From positions 1-64,000 of the forward strand of contig NZ_PKEK01000065.1 of assembly GCF_002863225.1 (NCBI RefSeq): DNA of 64,000 nucleotides, read 5' to 3'. The notes under the pieces are model-generated. The model was not told where the DNA came from. It saw only the letters and a list, made by a program, of their open reading frames with translations, and ran no database searches. Shown piece by piece: positions 44,523 through 53,991 of this stretch. This stretch comes from Mycobacterium sp. (GTDB lineage Bacteria; Actinomycetota; Actinomycetes; Mycobacteriales; Mycobacteriaceae). The first letter of the stretch is position 1; every line of letters starts with the position of its first letter. The position numbers were made by a program, and so were the translations under genes.

Positions 44523-46037
44523 ATGAGGCTGGGGATCGACTTCGGCACAACACACACCGTGGTAGCGATCGTCGATCGGGGCAATTATCCCGTGGTGTCC
44601 TTCGACGGAGTCGACTCGTGGCCGTCGCTGATCGCCGCCGACGATGCCGGCGAGTTGCGCTACGGGCCGGACGCCGCCGCAGTCCGCCACGACCCGGGCT
44701 GGTCGGTGCTGCGGTCGTTCAAACGGCTGCTCAACGATGCCGGGCCGGACACCACCGTGGAGCTGGCCGGACGATCGCACCGGCTGACCGACCTGTTCGC
44801 CGGCTTCCTCACCCGCCTGAAAAGCGACCTGCAGAGCCGGTCCAACGCGGAGTTGCCGCCCGGCGAGCCGATCGAGGCCGCAATCAGCGTGCCGGCCAAC
44901 GCGTCGAGCTCGCAGCGCTTCCTGACGCTGGATGCGTTCACGCAAGCGGGTTTCGAGGTGATCGCCCTACTCAACGAGCCGTCAGCGGCGGGCTTCGAAT
45001 ACGCCCACCGGTACCGCGCGACGATCACCGCCAAGCGCGAATACGTGCTGATCTACGACCTCGGCGGCGGAACATTCGACGCGTCCCTGCTGAAGATGAC
45101 CGGGCGGCTCAACGAGGTGGTCTTCAGTGAAGGCATTCAGCGCCTCGGTGGCGACGACTTCGACGAGGCGATCCTCAAGCTTGTCCGCGGTGGAGCCGGC
45201 TTGCGCAAGCTGCCCGCCGGCGCCCGCGCCCAGCTCCTCGAGGAATGCGCAGCCCGCAAAGAAGCGATCGGACCCAACACCCGACGGTTCCTCGTGGACC
45301 TGAGCGCCGTCGGCAAACCGCCGTTCGCCTGCCCCGTCGACGAGGTGTACCGGGCCTGTACCCCACTGGTGGACAAGACGATTGCCGCGCTTCCTCGCGT
45401 GCTCAGCAATCGCAACGGCGTCGACGTCGACAAATCAGAGATTGCCGGCATCTACGTGGTGGGCGGCGCCGGTAGCTTCCCGCTGATCGCCAGATCGCTG
45501 CGCACCGCGTTCGACGACAAGCGCGTCAAACGTTCGTTGCACCCGTTTGCCGCGACGGCGATCGGCCTGGCGGCGTTCCTGGATCGTGAAGCCGGATTCG
45601 CTCTGTCCGAACGCCTTTCGCGCCACTTCGGGGTGTTCCGCGAAGCACGCGCCGGGCAGGACGTCTACTTCGACCCGATCGTGCCGAAGGGTGCCGAACT
45701 GCCCACTGCGGGCCAGCCCCCGTTCGTGGTCACCCGCAATTACCGTGCGGCGCACAACATCGGGCGCTTTCGCTTCGTGGAATGCAGCCGATTGCGTGAC
45801 GGCCGACCCGACGGTGACGTCACCCCGTATGACCCGGTGTACTTCCCGTTCGATCCGGATCTCGACGACGACCGGGATCTGCCGCAGCGGCCGGTTCACC
45901 GCTGCGACGGTGGACCCGAGGTCGAGGAGCGGTACGTCCTCACTTCCGGCGGAGCCGTCGAGGTCACGCTCTCCACCCGTCCGGACCGGCTCAGCCGCAC
46001 CTTCCGGCTGGAGCGCCGAGACCTCGCCAGCGCCTGA
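44523..46037 (+). CDS. Orphan Hsp70-family ATPase lacking a normal substrate domain
   Basis: A 504-aa protein. Residues 1-~365 are an actin/Hsp70-fold ATPase: GIDFGTTHTVVA (phosphate 1), NEPSAAGFEYA, IYDLGGGTFDASLL (phosphate 2) and IYVVGGAGSFPLIARSL (adenosine). The remaining ~140 residues do not resemble the DnaK beta-sandwich plus helical lid, and there is no EEVD-like tail; they end in a beta-rich segment. It is therefore not DnaK or HscA. There is no grpE or dnaJ nearby. It converges on the stress-protein gene with 6 nt between stops. Not at this place in H37Rv. Confidence 0.85.
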   Translation: MRLGIDFGTTHTVVAIVDRGNYPVVSFDGVDSWPSLIAADDAGELRYGPDAAAVRHDPGWSVLRSFKRLLNDAGPDTTVELAGRSHRLTDLFAGFLTRLKSDLQSRSNAELPPGEPIEAAISVPANASSSQRFLTLDAFTQAGFEVIALLNEPSAAGFEYAHRYRATITAKREYVLIYDLGGGTFDASLLKMTGRLNEVVFSEGIQRLGGDDFDEAILKLVRGGAGLRKLPAGARAQLLEECAARKEAIGPNTRRFLVDLSAVGKPPFACPVDEVYRACTPLVDKTIAALPRVLSNRNGVDVDKSEIAGIYVVGGAGSFPLIARSLRTAFDDKRVKRSLHPFAATAIGLAAFLDREAGFALSERLSRHFGVFREARAGQDVYFDPIVPKGAELPTAGQPPFVVTRNYRAAHNIGRFRFVECSRLRDGRPDGDVTPYDPVYFPFDPDLDDDRDLPQRPVHRCDGGPEVEERYVLTSGGAVEVTLSTRPDRLSRTFRLERRDLASA

Positions 46038-46043
46038 ACAGGG

Positions 46044-46484
46044 TTACGAGGTGTGGACGATCAGGACGTCGACCTTGGCGCGCCGCGAGACGTTGGCGGG
46101 CACGGAGCCGAGGAGTCGGCCGGCGATCGTGCTGAGCCCGACGTTGCCGACGACAAGCAGGTCTGCGCCTACTTCCTCGGCCAGACCGACCAGCGCGTCG
46201 ACCGGAGCGCCGACCACGGACCGCTCCTCGACGTTCGCGGCCCCCGCAGCTGTGGCGCGGTCTTTGGCCTCGCGGAGGATCGCGTAAATCGGGGCGCTGC
46301 CCGACACTTTGTAGCTCTCGTCCTTCAGAGCGTCCGCAGCCCGTGAGTCTTCGTTCTGGGGTAGATAGGCCGTCGCGACGACCAGCTTCGCGTCCGACCC
46401 GGCGATGCTTCCTGCCTTCTCCACCGCGCGCAGCGACGAGTCCGAGCCGTCGGTTCCTACCACCACGGTCCGATAGGCGCTCAT
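46044..46484 (-). CDS. Universal stress protein, cAMP-binding type
   Basis: A 146-aa single USP domain. N-terminal VVVGTDGSDSSLRAVEKA; nucleotide loop VVGNVGLSTIAGRLLGSVPANV, a G2xG9xGS pattern. The H37Rv counterpart Rv1636 and its M. smegmatis homologue bind cAMP better than ATP, so this protein is expected to do the same. GGGAGGG lies 3 nt before the ATG with TAA between. The class III cyclase in the same window supports a local cAMP theme, though the two are far apart. Confidence 0.92.
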   Translation of the reverse strand: MSAYRTVVVGTDGSDSSLRAVEKAGSIAGSDAKLVVATAYLPQNEDSRAADALKDESYKVSGSAPIYAILREAKDRATAAGAANVEERSVVGAPVDALVGLAEEVGADLLVVGNVGLSTIAGRLLGSVPANVSRRAKVDVLIVHTS

Positions 46485-46794
46485 TTACCCTCCCAGGTGT
46501 CGGTTGCTACGCCAACCAAGAACAGTAACGGTTAGCCGCATGCAGATGGTCGTATTGAAACACGCCGATTCGGTTGGCATTTCTGCGCTCCACGCATTCT
46601 GACGTATCGATCCCGGTCAGAAATTCGACGCGCCCCCGCAGCCTGTGTTCAATTCCATTGGTCGGCAAGGAGTTTCGTTATCAACCCGTCCTGCCGGTGG
46701 AGCCCCTATTTTCGGGCATTTCGACAAAAGTAGGGCGTGAGCAGGCAGTACGGGTAAGCAGGTTCACCGGCGTGGCTTTAAAGTGACACACATC
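46485..46794. other. 310-nt non-coding divergent gap
   Basis: Noticeably more A/T-rich than flanking genes. It contains a GGTTG-CTACGC-CAACC inverted repeat in the stress-protein leader (about 46503-46518). TAAAGT at 46779-46784 is a possible -10 for the glycosyltransferase. No ORF looks real, and no tRNA or recognisable ncRNA was seen. The length and composition leave room for a small RNA. Confidence 0.5.
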
Positions 46795-48348
46795 ATGGTC
46801 GCCACCACAGTCCAGGAGCCGAGCACCGAGCTTGTTTCCGATGAACGGCAGCCGGGCAGGCTATTCGACCCGCTCGTCGTCGCATTGTTGGCGTCGCTTG
46901 TCGGCGTTGTCGCGGCGAGTCGCCCGTCGTTGTGGTTCGACGAGAGCGCGACGATCTCGGCCTCCGCCGGCCGTTCGCTGTCCGACCTGTGGCGGCTGCT
47001 GAGCCACATCGACGCCGTGCACGGCCTGTTCTATCTGCTGATGCACGGCTGGTTCTGCGTGTTCCCGCCGACCGAGTTCTGGTCGCGGGTGCCCAGCGCC
47101 ATCGCTGTCGGCATCGCAGCCGCCGGGGTCGTGGTGTTCGGCAAGCAGTTCTTGCCGCGTACCACCGCGGTATGCGCGGGCGTGGTGTTCGCGATCCTGC
47201 CGCGGGTGACGTGGGCCGCGATCGAAGCCCGGTCGTACGCGTTGACCGCGGCCGCCGCGGTGTGGCTGACCGTTCTACTGGTCACCGCTATCCGCCGGCA
47301 CCGGCCGTGGCTGTGGGTGCTGTATGCCCTCGCGCTGATGCTGTCGATCGCGCTCAACGTCTATCTGGTCCTGCTCGTTCCGGCCTATGCCGTGGTGACG
47401 CCGACGCTGCGTCGGCAAAAGTCCGTCATCGTGTGGTGGGCAGTCGCGTCTGCCGTCGCGGTGGGCGCTGTGACACCGCTGATGCTGTTCGCGCACGGTC
47501 AGAGCTTTCAGGTCGCATGGATCCATTCGTTGACCTGGCATAGCGTGCTCGATGTCGTGCTGCACCAGTACTTCGACAACAGCGTTCCCTTCGCTGTCGC
47601 GGCTGCACTTGTTTTCGTTGTGGCACTGACGATTCGCTTCACCGGGCGCTGGCAGGCCGGCGGCGACACCCGCCGAATACTGACCGTCTGCGCGAGTTGG
47701 ATAGTCGTGCCCACAGCCGTCAGCTTGGTCTATTCGGCTCTCAGTGATCCGTTCTACTACCCGCGCTATCTGTTCTTCACGACGCCGGCGCTGGCGATCG
47801 TGCTGGCGGTCTGCATCGTGGCGATCGCGCGCCGGCCGCGCTGGATCGCCCTGATGCTTGTGGCGCTGACCGTCGCGGCGTTTCCGAATTACCTGCTCTC
47901 GCAGCGCCAGCGATACGCCAAAGAGGGTTGGGATTACAGCGACGTCGCCGACGCCATCAAGGCGCACGCGGCGCCGGGCGACTGTCTGCTCGTCGACAAC
48001 ACGGTGGGATGGCTGCCGGGCCCGGTCCGGGCGCTGTTGGCCGCCCGACCCGACGCCTTCCGGCCACTGGTCGACATCGGTCGCGGTGTGCCAGCGCCCA
48101 AGCGAGAGACGTTGTGGGACGGCCACATCGCGGTCTGGCTGATCGTCGGCCGACTGTACAAGTGCACCACGTTGTGGACGATCACCACCCACGACACCAA
48201 GCTGCCGAACCATCAGGCTGGCAAGTCGCTGCCGCCGGGCAAGATCCTGGCCCGCGCACCCGCCTACCTCGTCCCGCAGAACGTGGGATTCCACATCGTC
48301 GAGCGGTGGCAGTTCCATCGCACGCAGGTGACCAAGTCGGTCCGCTGA
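46795..48348 (+). CDS. GT-C glycosyltransferase, CapA-like mannosyltransferase
   Basis: A 517-aa polytopic enzyme with about 10-11 membrane helices. The GT-C catalytic pair is LWFDESAT (Asp 49, Glu 50) in the first outside loop, with ARSYALT after helix 4 and a C-terminal outside domain of ~150 residues. It aligns in size and neighbours with H37Rv Rv1635c, which adds the first mannose of the mannose cap on lipoarabinomannan using polyprenyl-phosphomannose. ATG 46795 is preferred since GTG 46783 lies in the likely -10. If this species is a rapid grower, whose LAM usually lacks mannose caps, the acceptor may differ. Confidence 0.82.
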   Translation: MVATTVQEPSTELVSDERQPGRLFDPLVVALLASLVGVVAASRPSLWFDESATISASAGRSLSDLWRLLSHIDAVHGLFYLLMHGWFCVFPPTEFWSRVPSAIAVGIAAAGVVVFGKQFLPRTTAVCAGVVFAILPRVTWAAIEARSYALTAAAAVWLTVLLVTAIRRHRPWLWVLYALALMLSIALNVYLVLLVPAYAVVTPTLRRQKSVIVWWAVASAVAVGAVTPLMLFAHGQSFQVAWIHSLTWHSVLDVVLHQYFDNSVPFAVAAALVFVVALTIRFTGRWQAGGDTRRILTVCASWIVVPTAVSLVYSALSDPFYYPRYLFFTTPALAIVLAVCIVAIARRPRWIALMLVALTVAAFPNYLLSQRQRYAKEGWDYSDVADAIKAHAAPGDCLLVDNTVGWLPGPVRALLAARPDAFRPLVDIGRGVPAPKRETLWDGHIAVWLIVGRLYKCTTLWTITTHDTKLPNHQAGKSLPPGKILARAPAYLVPQNVGFHIVERWQFHRTQVTKSVR

Positions 48349-48355
48349 CGCGCGC

Positions 48356-49747
48356 TCACCTCAGGCCGCGAACAGCGCGGCGGGCGGCCACCGCGCCCAG
48401 CACGCCGACCACGGCGAACACCGCGAACAGGGCGCGGGCGGCGTTCACCAGGCCGCCGTGCGCACTGTTGACGACGACGCCGGCCAGCCCGGAACCGAAC
48501 GCCCCGGCGATCATCTCGACCGTGTTGATCGCCGCGCCGGCGGCGGCGCCCTCCTGCTCGTCGACGCACTGCATCGCCCACGCCGACAAATGCGGCCAGT
48601 CGGCGCCGAGTCCGATTCCGGTGACTGTCAGCGCCACCGCCCAGGTGGCGACCAGGCCCCGCGACGCATTGTCGACCTGCGTGACGGCGGCCAGGGTCAG
48701 GCCGAGCGTGATCACCAGCGGCGCGGCCATCACGACACGGTTGATGGTGGTCGCGCTCTTCAGCGAGGCGCTGAGAATCTCGCTGACCGCCCAGCCGATC
48801 GCCAGTGCCGCACCCAGGAAGCCGGCCACCACGGGAGCCAGATGAGCCAACCGCTGGCCGAACAACGGAACGTACATGTCGACCATCGCCGAAATCATCA
48901 GCACCGACAGCGCCAGGTAGATCCACTTCAGTGGCCCGGGCCCGAACATGCTCGGCGGCAGCACTTTTACCGCTGAGCGGCGGTCCACGAAGATGAAAGT
49001 GACGATCAACAGCACACTGACCACCAGCAACGCGGCGGTCAGGGTGAGGCCGGTCGGCACCTGAGCGATGCTGACCACCAGCGCCGCGGCGCTCAGCAGC
49101 AACACCGACCAGACCGGCACTCGCAGAGCGGTCCGGGGCTGGTCGGGATCGGCGCGGTCGGCCCGGAGCGCCAGCGGGACGAGCAAGCCCATCGACAGCG
49201 ACAGCAGTGCCATGACGCCGAATGCCCAACGCCACAAACCGAATTGGGCGAACAGTCCACCGGCAGCCGGCCCCGCAACGGTGGCCACGCCCCACATCGC
49301 CGACACCAGTGCCGACGCTCGGGTCCACAACGCCCGCGGCAGGGTGGTCGTGATCAATGCGTAGCCCAACCCGGCCAGCAATCCTCCGGCCGCGCCCTGG
49401 AGCGTGCGTCCGAGGAGCAGCACAGCCATGTCCGGCGCGGCCGTGCACACCACGCTGCCGAGGCCGAAGACGGTCAGCCCCAAGAGAAATGACCGTCGAG
49501 CTCCGACGCGCAGCAGCGTCGCGTTGACCGTCGCCGCCGCCACCACCGATCCCAGCAGGTACAGCGTCGTCACCCACGCGTAGAGGCGCTGGCCACCGAT
49601 CTCGGCGATCGCGCTCGGCAGCAAACTGACCGTCAGGAATTCGTTGGTCGCGTACAGCGCCACCCCGCCGGCCAGAAGGGTCGAGGTGCCGAGGAACTCA
49701 GGACCCAGCAGCGACCGCCAGCCGGCGTCGGCCCGCGTGTCGCTCAC
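48356..49747 (-). CDS. Major facilitator superfamily exporter
   Basis: A 463-aa membrane protein with about 14 helices, in the drug:H+ antiporter branch. The early motif is LLRVGARRSFLLGLTVFGLGS (motif A-like), then RTLQGAAGGLLAGLGYALI (motif B/C region). The GTG start overlaps the uvrB stop (GTGA), so it is coupled to uvrB, as in H37Rv (Rv1634). Substrate unknown. It converges on the glycosyltransferase gene with a 7-nt gap. Confidence 0.9.
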   Translation of the reverse strand: MSDTRADAGWRSLLGPEFLGTSTLLAGGVALYATNEFLTVSLLPSAIAEIGGQRLYAWVTTLYLLGSVVAAATVNATLLRVGARRSFLLGLTVFGLGSVVCTAAPDMAVLLLGRTLQGAAGGLLAGLGYALITTTLPRALWTRASALVSAMWGVATVAGPAAGGLFAQFGLWRWAFGVMALLSLSMGLLVPLALRADRADPDQPRTALRVPVWSVLLLSAAALVVSIAQVPTGLTLTAALLVVSVLLIVTFIFVDRRSAVKVLPPSMFGPGPLKWIYLALSVLMISAMVDMYVPLFGQRLAHLAPVVAGFLGAALAIGWAVSEILSASLKSATTINRVVMAAPLVITLGLTLAAVTQVDNASRGLVATWAVALTVTGIGLGADWPHLSAWAMQCVDEQEGAAAGAAINTVEMIAGAFGSGLAGVVVNSAHGGLVNAARALFAVFAVVGVLGAVAARRAVRGLR

Positions 49748-51903
49748 TTGAGTCCGGCGGCGTCCATCCCCCGCAGCTCTTTCTTCAGGTCGGAGATCTC
49801 GTCGCGGAACCGGGCGGCGAGCTCGAACTGAAGGTCGCGAGCCGCGGTCATCATCTGCTCGGTGAGGTCTTTGATCAGATCGGCCAGCTCCGCCCGGGGC
49901 ATGTTCGCGGTGTCGCGCCCCTCGAACACCCCGGCACTGACCGCCCGCCCCGGCTCGCCCGGCGCCCGTCGGCCACGCGACGAGTTACGGCCCGAGCCGC
50001 CGATTGCCACGCTCTCGGTGTCCTCGGCCTCGCGGTACACCTGATCGAGGATGTCGGCGATCTTCTTGCGCAGCGGCTGCGGGTCGATGCCCCTCTCCTC
50101 GTTGTAGGCGACCTGTTTGGCCCGCCGGCGCTCGGTCTCGTCGATCGCCTCTTTCATCGAATCGGTGATCTTGTCGGCGTACATGTGGACTTCACCGGAC
50201 ACGTTGCGGGCTGCGCGGCCGATGGTCTGGATCAGGCTGCGCGACGACCGCAGGAAGCCTTCTTTGTCGGCGTCGAGGATCGCGACCAGCGACACTTCGG
50301 GCAGGTCGAGGCCTTCACGCAGCAGGTTGATGCCGATCAGCACGTCGTACTCGCCCAGCCGCAGCTGACGCAGCAGCTCCACCCGCCGCAGGGTGTCGAC
50401 TTCGGAGTGCAGGTAGCGCACCCGAATGCCGAGTTCGAGCAGATAGTCGGTGAGGTCCTCGGCCATCTTCTTGGTCAGGGTCGTGACCAGGATTCGCTCG
50501 TCGGCCTCGGCGCGCTTGCGAATCTCGCCGATCAGGTCGTCGATCTGCCCCTTTGTGGGTTTGACCACGACTTTGGGGTCCACCAGGCCGGTCGGGCGGA
50601 TCACCTGCTCGACGAACTCGCCGGCGGCCTGGCTCAGCTCGTAGGGCCCGGGTGTCGCGGACAGGTACACCGTCTGGCCGATCCGGTCGGCGAATTCCTC
50701 CCAGGTCAACGGCCGGTTGTCGCACGCTGACGGGAGCCGGAACCCGAATTCGACCAGGTTGCGCTTGCGCGACATGTCGCCTTCGTACATGCCGCCGATC
50801 TGCGGCACGGTGACGTGCGACTCGTCGATGACCATCAAAAAGTCTTCCGGGAAGTAATCGATCAGCGTCGCCGGCGGCGAGCCGGGCCCGCGATCGTCGA
50901 TGTGCCGCGAGTAGTTCTCGATGCCGGAGCAGAACCCGACCTGACGCATCATCTCGACGTCGTAGTTGGTGCGCATCCGGAGCCGCTGGGCCTCCAGCAG
51001 CTTGCCCTGTCCCTCGAGCTCGGCGAGCCGCTCTTCGAGTTCCTGCTCGATGGTCGAGATGGCGTGGGCCATCCGTTCCGGCCCGGCGACGTAGTGGGTC
51101 GCCGGGAACACCCGGAGCGAGTCGACTTGCCGCACAACGTCACCGGTGAGCGGATGCATGTAGTACAGCGCCTCGATCTCGTCACCGAAGTACTCGATGC
51201 GCAGCGCCAGCTCCTCATACGACGGGATGATCTCGACGGTGTCGCCGCGCACCCGGAACGTGCCGCGGGTGAACGACATGTCGTTGCGGGTGTACTGCAC
51301 GTCGACCAGCAGCCGCAGCAGCCCGTCCCGCGGGACCTCGCTGCCCACCTTCAGCTCAACCGATCGGTCAAGATACGACTGAGGCGTACCCAGGCCGTAG
51401 ATGCAGGACACCGAAGCGACCACCACGACGTCGCGGCGCGACAGCAGCGACGACGTCGCGGAGTGCCTGAGCCGCTCGACGTCGTCGTTGATCGAGCTGT
51501 CCTTCTCGATGTAGGTGTCGGTCTGCGCGATATACGCCTCGGGCTGGTAGTAGTCGTAGTAGGAGACAAAGTACTCAACGGCGTTGTGCGGCAACATCTC
51601 CCGCAACTCGTTGGCCAACTGCGCGGCCAGCGTCTTGTTGGGCGCCATCACCAGGGTGGGCCGCTGCAACCGCTCGATCAGCCACGCCGTGGTGGCCGAC
51701 TTGCCGGTACCGGTGGCGCCGAGCAGCACGACATCGCGCTCCCCTGCCTCGATACGGCGTTGCAAGTCGTCGATGGCGGCCGGCTGGTCGCCGGCGGGTT
51801 CGTAGGGGCTGACGACCTCGAAGCGGCCGCCGGCCCGCACCATGTCTTCGACGGGGCGGTATTCGGAGTGCGCAAGCACGGGATGTTCGGTGGCAAATGC
51901 CAT
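49744..51903 (-). CDS. uvrB: Excinuclease ABC subunit B
   Basis: A 719-aa helicase-like subunit of nucleotide excision repair. Walker A LLGATGTGKSATTAWL, damage-probing beta-hairpin YYDYYQPEAY, DEAD-like VIDESHVT, motif VI QTIGRAARN, and a C-terminal UVR domain (DLIKDLTEQMMTAARDLQFE) for UvrA/UvrC contact. The N-terminus is about 20 residues longer than H37Rv Rv1633. ATG 51903 is supported by a leaderless -10 just before it, so the extension may be real. Confidence 0.96.
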   Translation of the reverse strand: MAFATEHPVLAHSEYRPVEDMVRAGGRFEVVSPYEPAGDQPAAIDDLQRRIEAGERDVVLLGATGTGKSATTAWLIERLQRPTLVMAPNKTLAAQLANELREMLPHNAVEYFVSYYDYYQPEAYIAQTDTYIEKDSSINDDVERLRHSATSSLLSRRDVVVVASVSCIYGLGTPQSYLDRSVELKVGSEVPRDGLLRLLVDVQYTRNDMSFTRGTFRVRGDTVEIIPSYEELALRIEYFGDEIEALYYMHPLTGDVVRQVDSLRVFPATHYVAGPERMAHAISTIEQELEERLAELEGQGKLLEAQRLRMRTNYDVEMMRQVGFCSGIENYSRHIDDRGPGSPPATLIDYFPEDFLMVIDESHVTVPQIGGMYEGDMSRKRNLVEFGFRLPSACDNRPLTWEEFADRIGQTVYLSATPGPYELSQAAGEFVEQVIRPTGLVDPKVVVKPTKGQIDDLIGEIRKRAEADERILVTTLTKKMAEDLTDYLLELGIRVRYLHSEVDTLRRVELLRQLRLGEYDVLIGINLLREGLDLPEVSLVAILDADKEGFLRSSRSLIQTIGRAARNVSGEVHMYADKITDSMKEAIDETERRRAKQVAYNEERGIDPQPLRKKIADILDQVYREAEDTESVAIGGSGRNSSRGRRAPGEPGRAVSAGVFEGRDTANMPRAELADLIKDLTEQMMTAARDLQFELAARFRDEISDLKKELRGMDAAGLK

Positions 51904-51909
51904 GAGTTC

Positions 51910-51915
51910 AGATTA
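51910..51915 (-). promoter_or_regulatory. -10 element for leaderless uvrB mRNA
   Basis: Minus strand TAATCT ends 6 nt before ATG 51903, within the 39-nt gap after the kinase gene. No SOS box pattern seen here. Confidence 0.4.
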
Positions 51916-51942
51916 GTGCGCGGCACCGACATGTGCCGCTAC

Positions 51943-53991
51943 TCAGCTGTGCTGCCCGCTCCACACCCGGGTCCCGGGGTCGCACTGGATGAGATGCCCG
52001 TCTTCGGACTTCGACATGGTGAACACCGGTGTGTCGGTGCACGAGGTACCGACCGGGTGCACGCCGCTGGTTGCCGGCGCCTTGTCCCAGACGTTGGTCT
52101 CGCAGACCACCTGCTCGTTGGCGGTGGAGTCGTAGGCGACCTTGTCGATGTCGCTGCAGGACCCGCCGAGCACGGGCGGCGACGGGGCGCCGACCGGGGT
52201 GGCCGCCTGGTTGGCCGCGTCTGCCGGGTCGGCCACCGTCACATCCGGCGGGACGTCGCCGGTGCGCGAACCGAGCACGGGGATCCGCAGCGTGGCGCCT
52301 TGGGCACCGCATTCGTTGCTCTGCACGGACTGGGTCTGAACTCCGCGCAGGGTGCCGTCGGGTTCGGGGGTCAGCGTCCACACCACGCTCTCCGACTGGT
52401 TGACGACGGGAGCCCCACGGGTCTTCTGGCACTGCACCTCTAGCTGACGCGGCTCGCTCTGCCAGTGACCGTCGACGAAGTGCAGAACCCCGGCGTTGCC
52501 GGTGCCGGTGCTCTTCGCGTAGCTGTGGCTGGCGTCGTCGAGCTTGGTGCCGGTCGCCGCACACCCGGCAGCGGTGCACGCCGACGAGAAAGCCCACCAC
52601 GTGGTGTCGCCGCCGTTGGTCCGGATGATGCCGTTCGACGTCTGCTTGGCGCGGTCGTAGTCGAGCCGGTAGGTGCCGTTGAGCGGAGGCGCGGCGAGTG
52701 CCGAGCCGGATGTCGACGTCTTGTTCACCCGTGGCGGGGCTGCGGTGACCGGCTGCGGCTGGTTGTCCCAGGAGAAGAACGAAATGGCCCAGGTGACGGC
52801 CAGCGACAGCATTGCCAGCACCATCGCCACCGCGACGCCCGATTTCACCGTCAGCTTTCGTGCGCGCGCCGAGGTGCGCGGGCGGCGCAGCGGCAGTTTC
52901 ACCCGACCTTTGTCGCCGCAGCCGCCGACTTGCTCGCTGAAAGCCGCGGCGAACTGCCGGCACCGGTCGTACCGGTCCGCGGGGTCCTTGGCCAGCGCGG
53001 TGAAGAACACCTCGTCCATGCCGGCCAGGTCGGGACGGTAGTCGCTGAGCCGGGGAGGTGCCGCATGCAGGTGCTGACTGATCACCGCGACCGGGTTGGA
53101 GTTCTGGAACGGCGGCACGCCGGCGAGTAGATGAAACGCCGAGGCCGCCAGCGCATATTGGTCGGCGCGCCCGTCGATGTTCGAACCGACGAGCTGCTCG
53201 GGGGCGGCGTAGGCGACGGTGCCGACTGCGACGTTGGTCTCGGTGATCCCACTGATGTCGGCAAGTTGTCGCGCAACGCCGAAGTCCGCCAACAGGATTC
53301 GGCGATCGTCCTCATCCGGGTGGGTCAGCAGGATGTTGGCCGGTTTGACGTCGCGGTGCAGCAGGCCCCGGGCGTGGGCGTAATCGAGTGCCCCGGCCAC
53401 CGCGGTGACGATCGCGCAGACGTCCTGCTCGGCCATGCCGCCGCGGAACCGCTCCCGCATCAGCCGGGCGGCGTCGGTGCCCTCGACGTAGTCCATCGCG
53501 ATCCACAGGTGGCCGTCGAACTCGCCGCGGTCGTGCACCGCGACGATGTGCGGGTGCCACAGCGTGGCGGCCAGATCGGCTTCGCGGTTGAATCTTTCAC
53601 GGAATTCGGCGTCATTGGTGGTGCCCTCGCTGAGGATTTTGAGCGCGTCGCGACGTGGCAGCCTGGGGTGCTTGGCGAGGTAGACGTCGGCCATTCCGCC
53701 GGATCCCAGCGGCCGCAGGATTGTGTAACCGGCGAACGACGTCGGTGTGGCCAGCGCCCCATCCGACGGCTCACCGGTCACGGGGCGGCGACCCTGCACC
53801 GGATCGCGGTCCGGGCGCGAGCCGATCAGCGGCACCCGCGTCAGCAGCCGGGTGATCGCCAGATCGGGGAGTGATGCGTAACCGCGTTCGAGGAAACTAC
53901 GGGAGCGCGGCGGTTCGGAGGGCTGCGACGGCGGCGCCGAGGGCATCGACTGGGCGTCCCAGCGCTGGGTGGCTCTGGTCGCATCGTCCAT
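51943..53991 (-). CDS. Membrane Ser/Thr protein kinase (PknF-like)
   Basis: A 682-aa receptor-type Hanks kinase. Residues 1-86 are a Pro/Ser/Arg-rich N-terminal extension, unusual since most mycobacterial kinases begin at the kinase fold. Kinase ~88-355: LGSGGMADVYLA, Lys 118 (DALKIL), HRDVKPAN (Asp 214), DFG at 236-238, AAPEQL. One membrane helix spans ~384-406. The outside domain (~275 residues) has several Cys, like the PknF-type sensor part. AGGGGGAGAG precedes ATG 53991. It is divergent from a twin-FHA ABC exporter; in H37Rv the PknF/Rv1747 pair runs in one direction elsewhere. Confidence 0.9.
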   Translation of the reverse strand: MDDATRATQRWDAQSMPSAPPSQPSEPPRSRSFLERGYASLPDLAITRLLTRVPLIGSRPDRDPVQGRRPVTGEPSDGALATPTSFAGYTILRPLGSGGMADVYLAKHPRLPRRDALKILSEGTTNDAEFRERFNREADLAATLWHPHIVAVHDRGEFDGHLWIAMDYVEGTDAARLMRERFRGGMAEQDVCAIVTAVAGALDYAHARGLLHRDVKPANILLTHPDEDDRRILLADFGVARQLADISGITETNVAVGTVAYAAPEQLVGSNIDGRADQYALAASAFHLLAGVPPFQNSNPVAVISQHLHAAPPRLSDYRPDLAGMDEVFFTALAKDPADRYDRCRQFAAAFSEQVGGCGDKGRVKLPLRRPRTSARARKLTVKSGVAVAMVLAMLSLAVTWAISFFSWDNQPQPVTAAPPRVNKTSTSGSALAAPPLNGTYRLDYDRAKQTSNGIIRTNGGDTTWWAFSSACTAAGCAATGTKLDDASHSYAKSTGTGNAGVLHFVDGHWQSEPRQLEVQCQKTRGAPVVNQSESVVWTLTPEPDGTLRGVQTQSVQSNECGAQGATLRIPVLGSRTGDVPPDVTVADPADAANQAATPVGAPSPPVLGGSCSDIDKVAYDSTANEQVVCETNVWDKAPATSGVHPVGTSCTDTPVFTMSKSEDGHLIQCDPGTRVWSGQHS

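Noticed and set aside
40674..44945. uvrA as a 1423-aa protein
   Set aside because: The open frame upstream of 43589 has no UvrA sequence and runs antisense through the MBL-fold gene; the GTG at 43589 is the family start.
50815..52443. 542-codon plus-strand frame across uvrB and the kinase gene
   Set aside because: Spans two real minus-strand genes and their gap; no family similarity.
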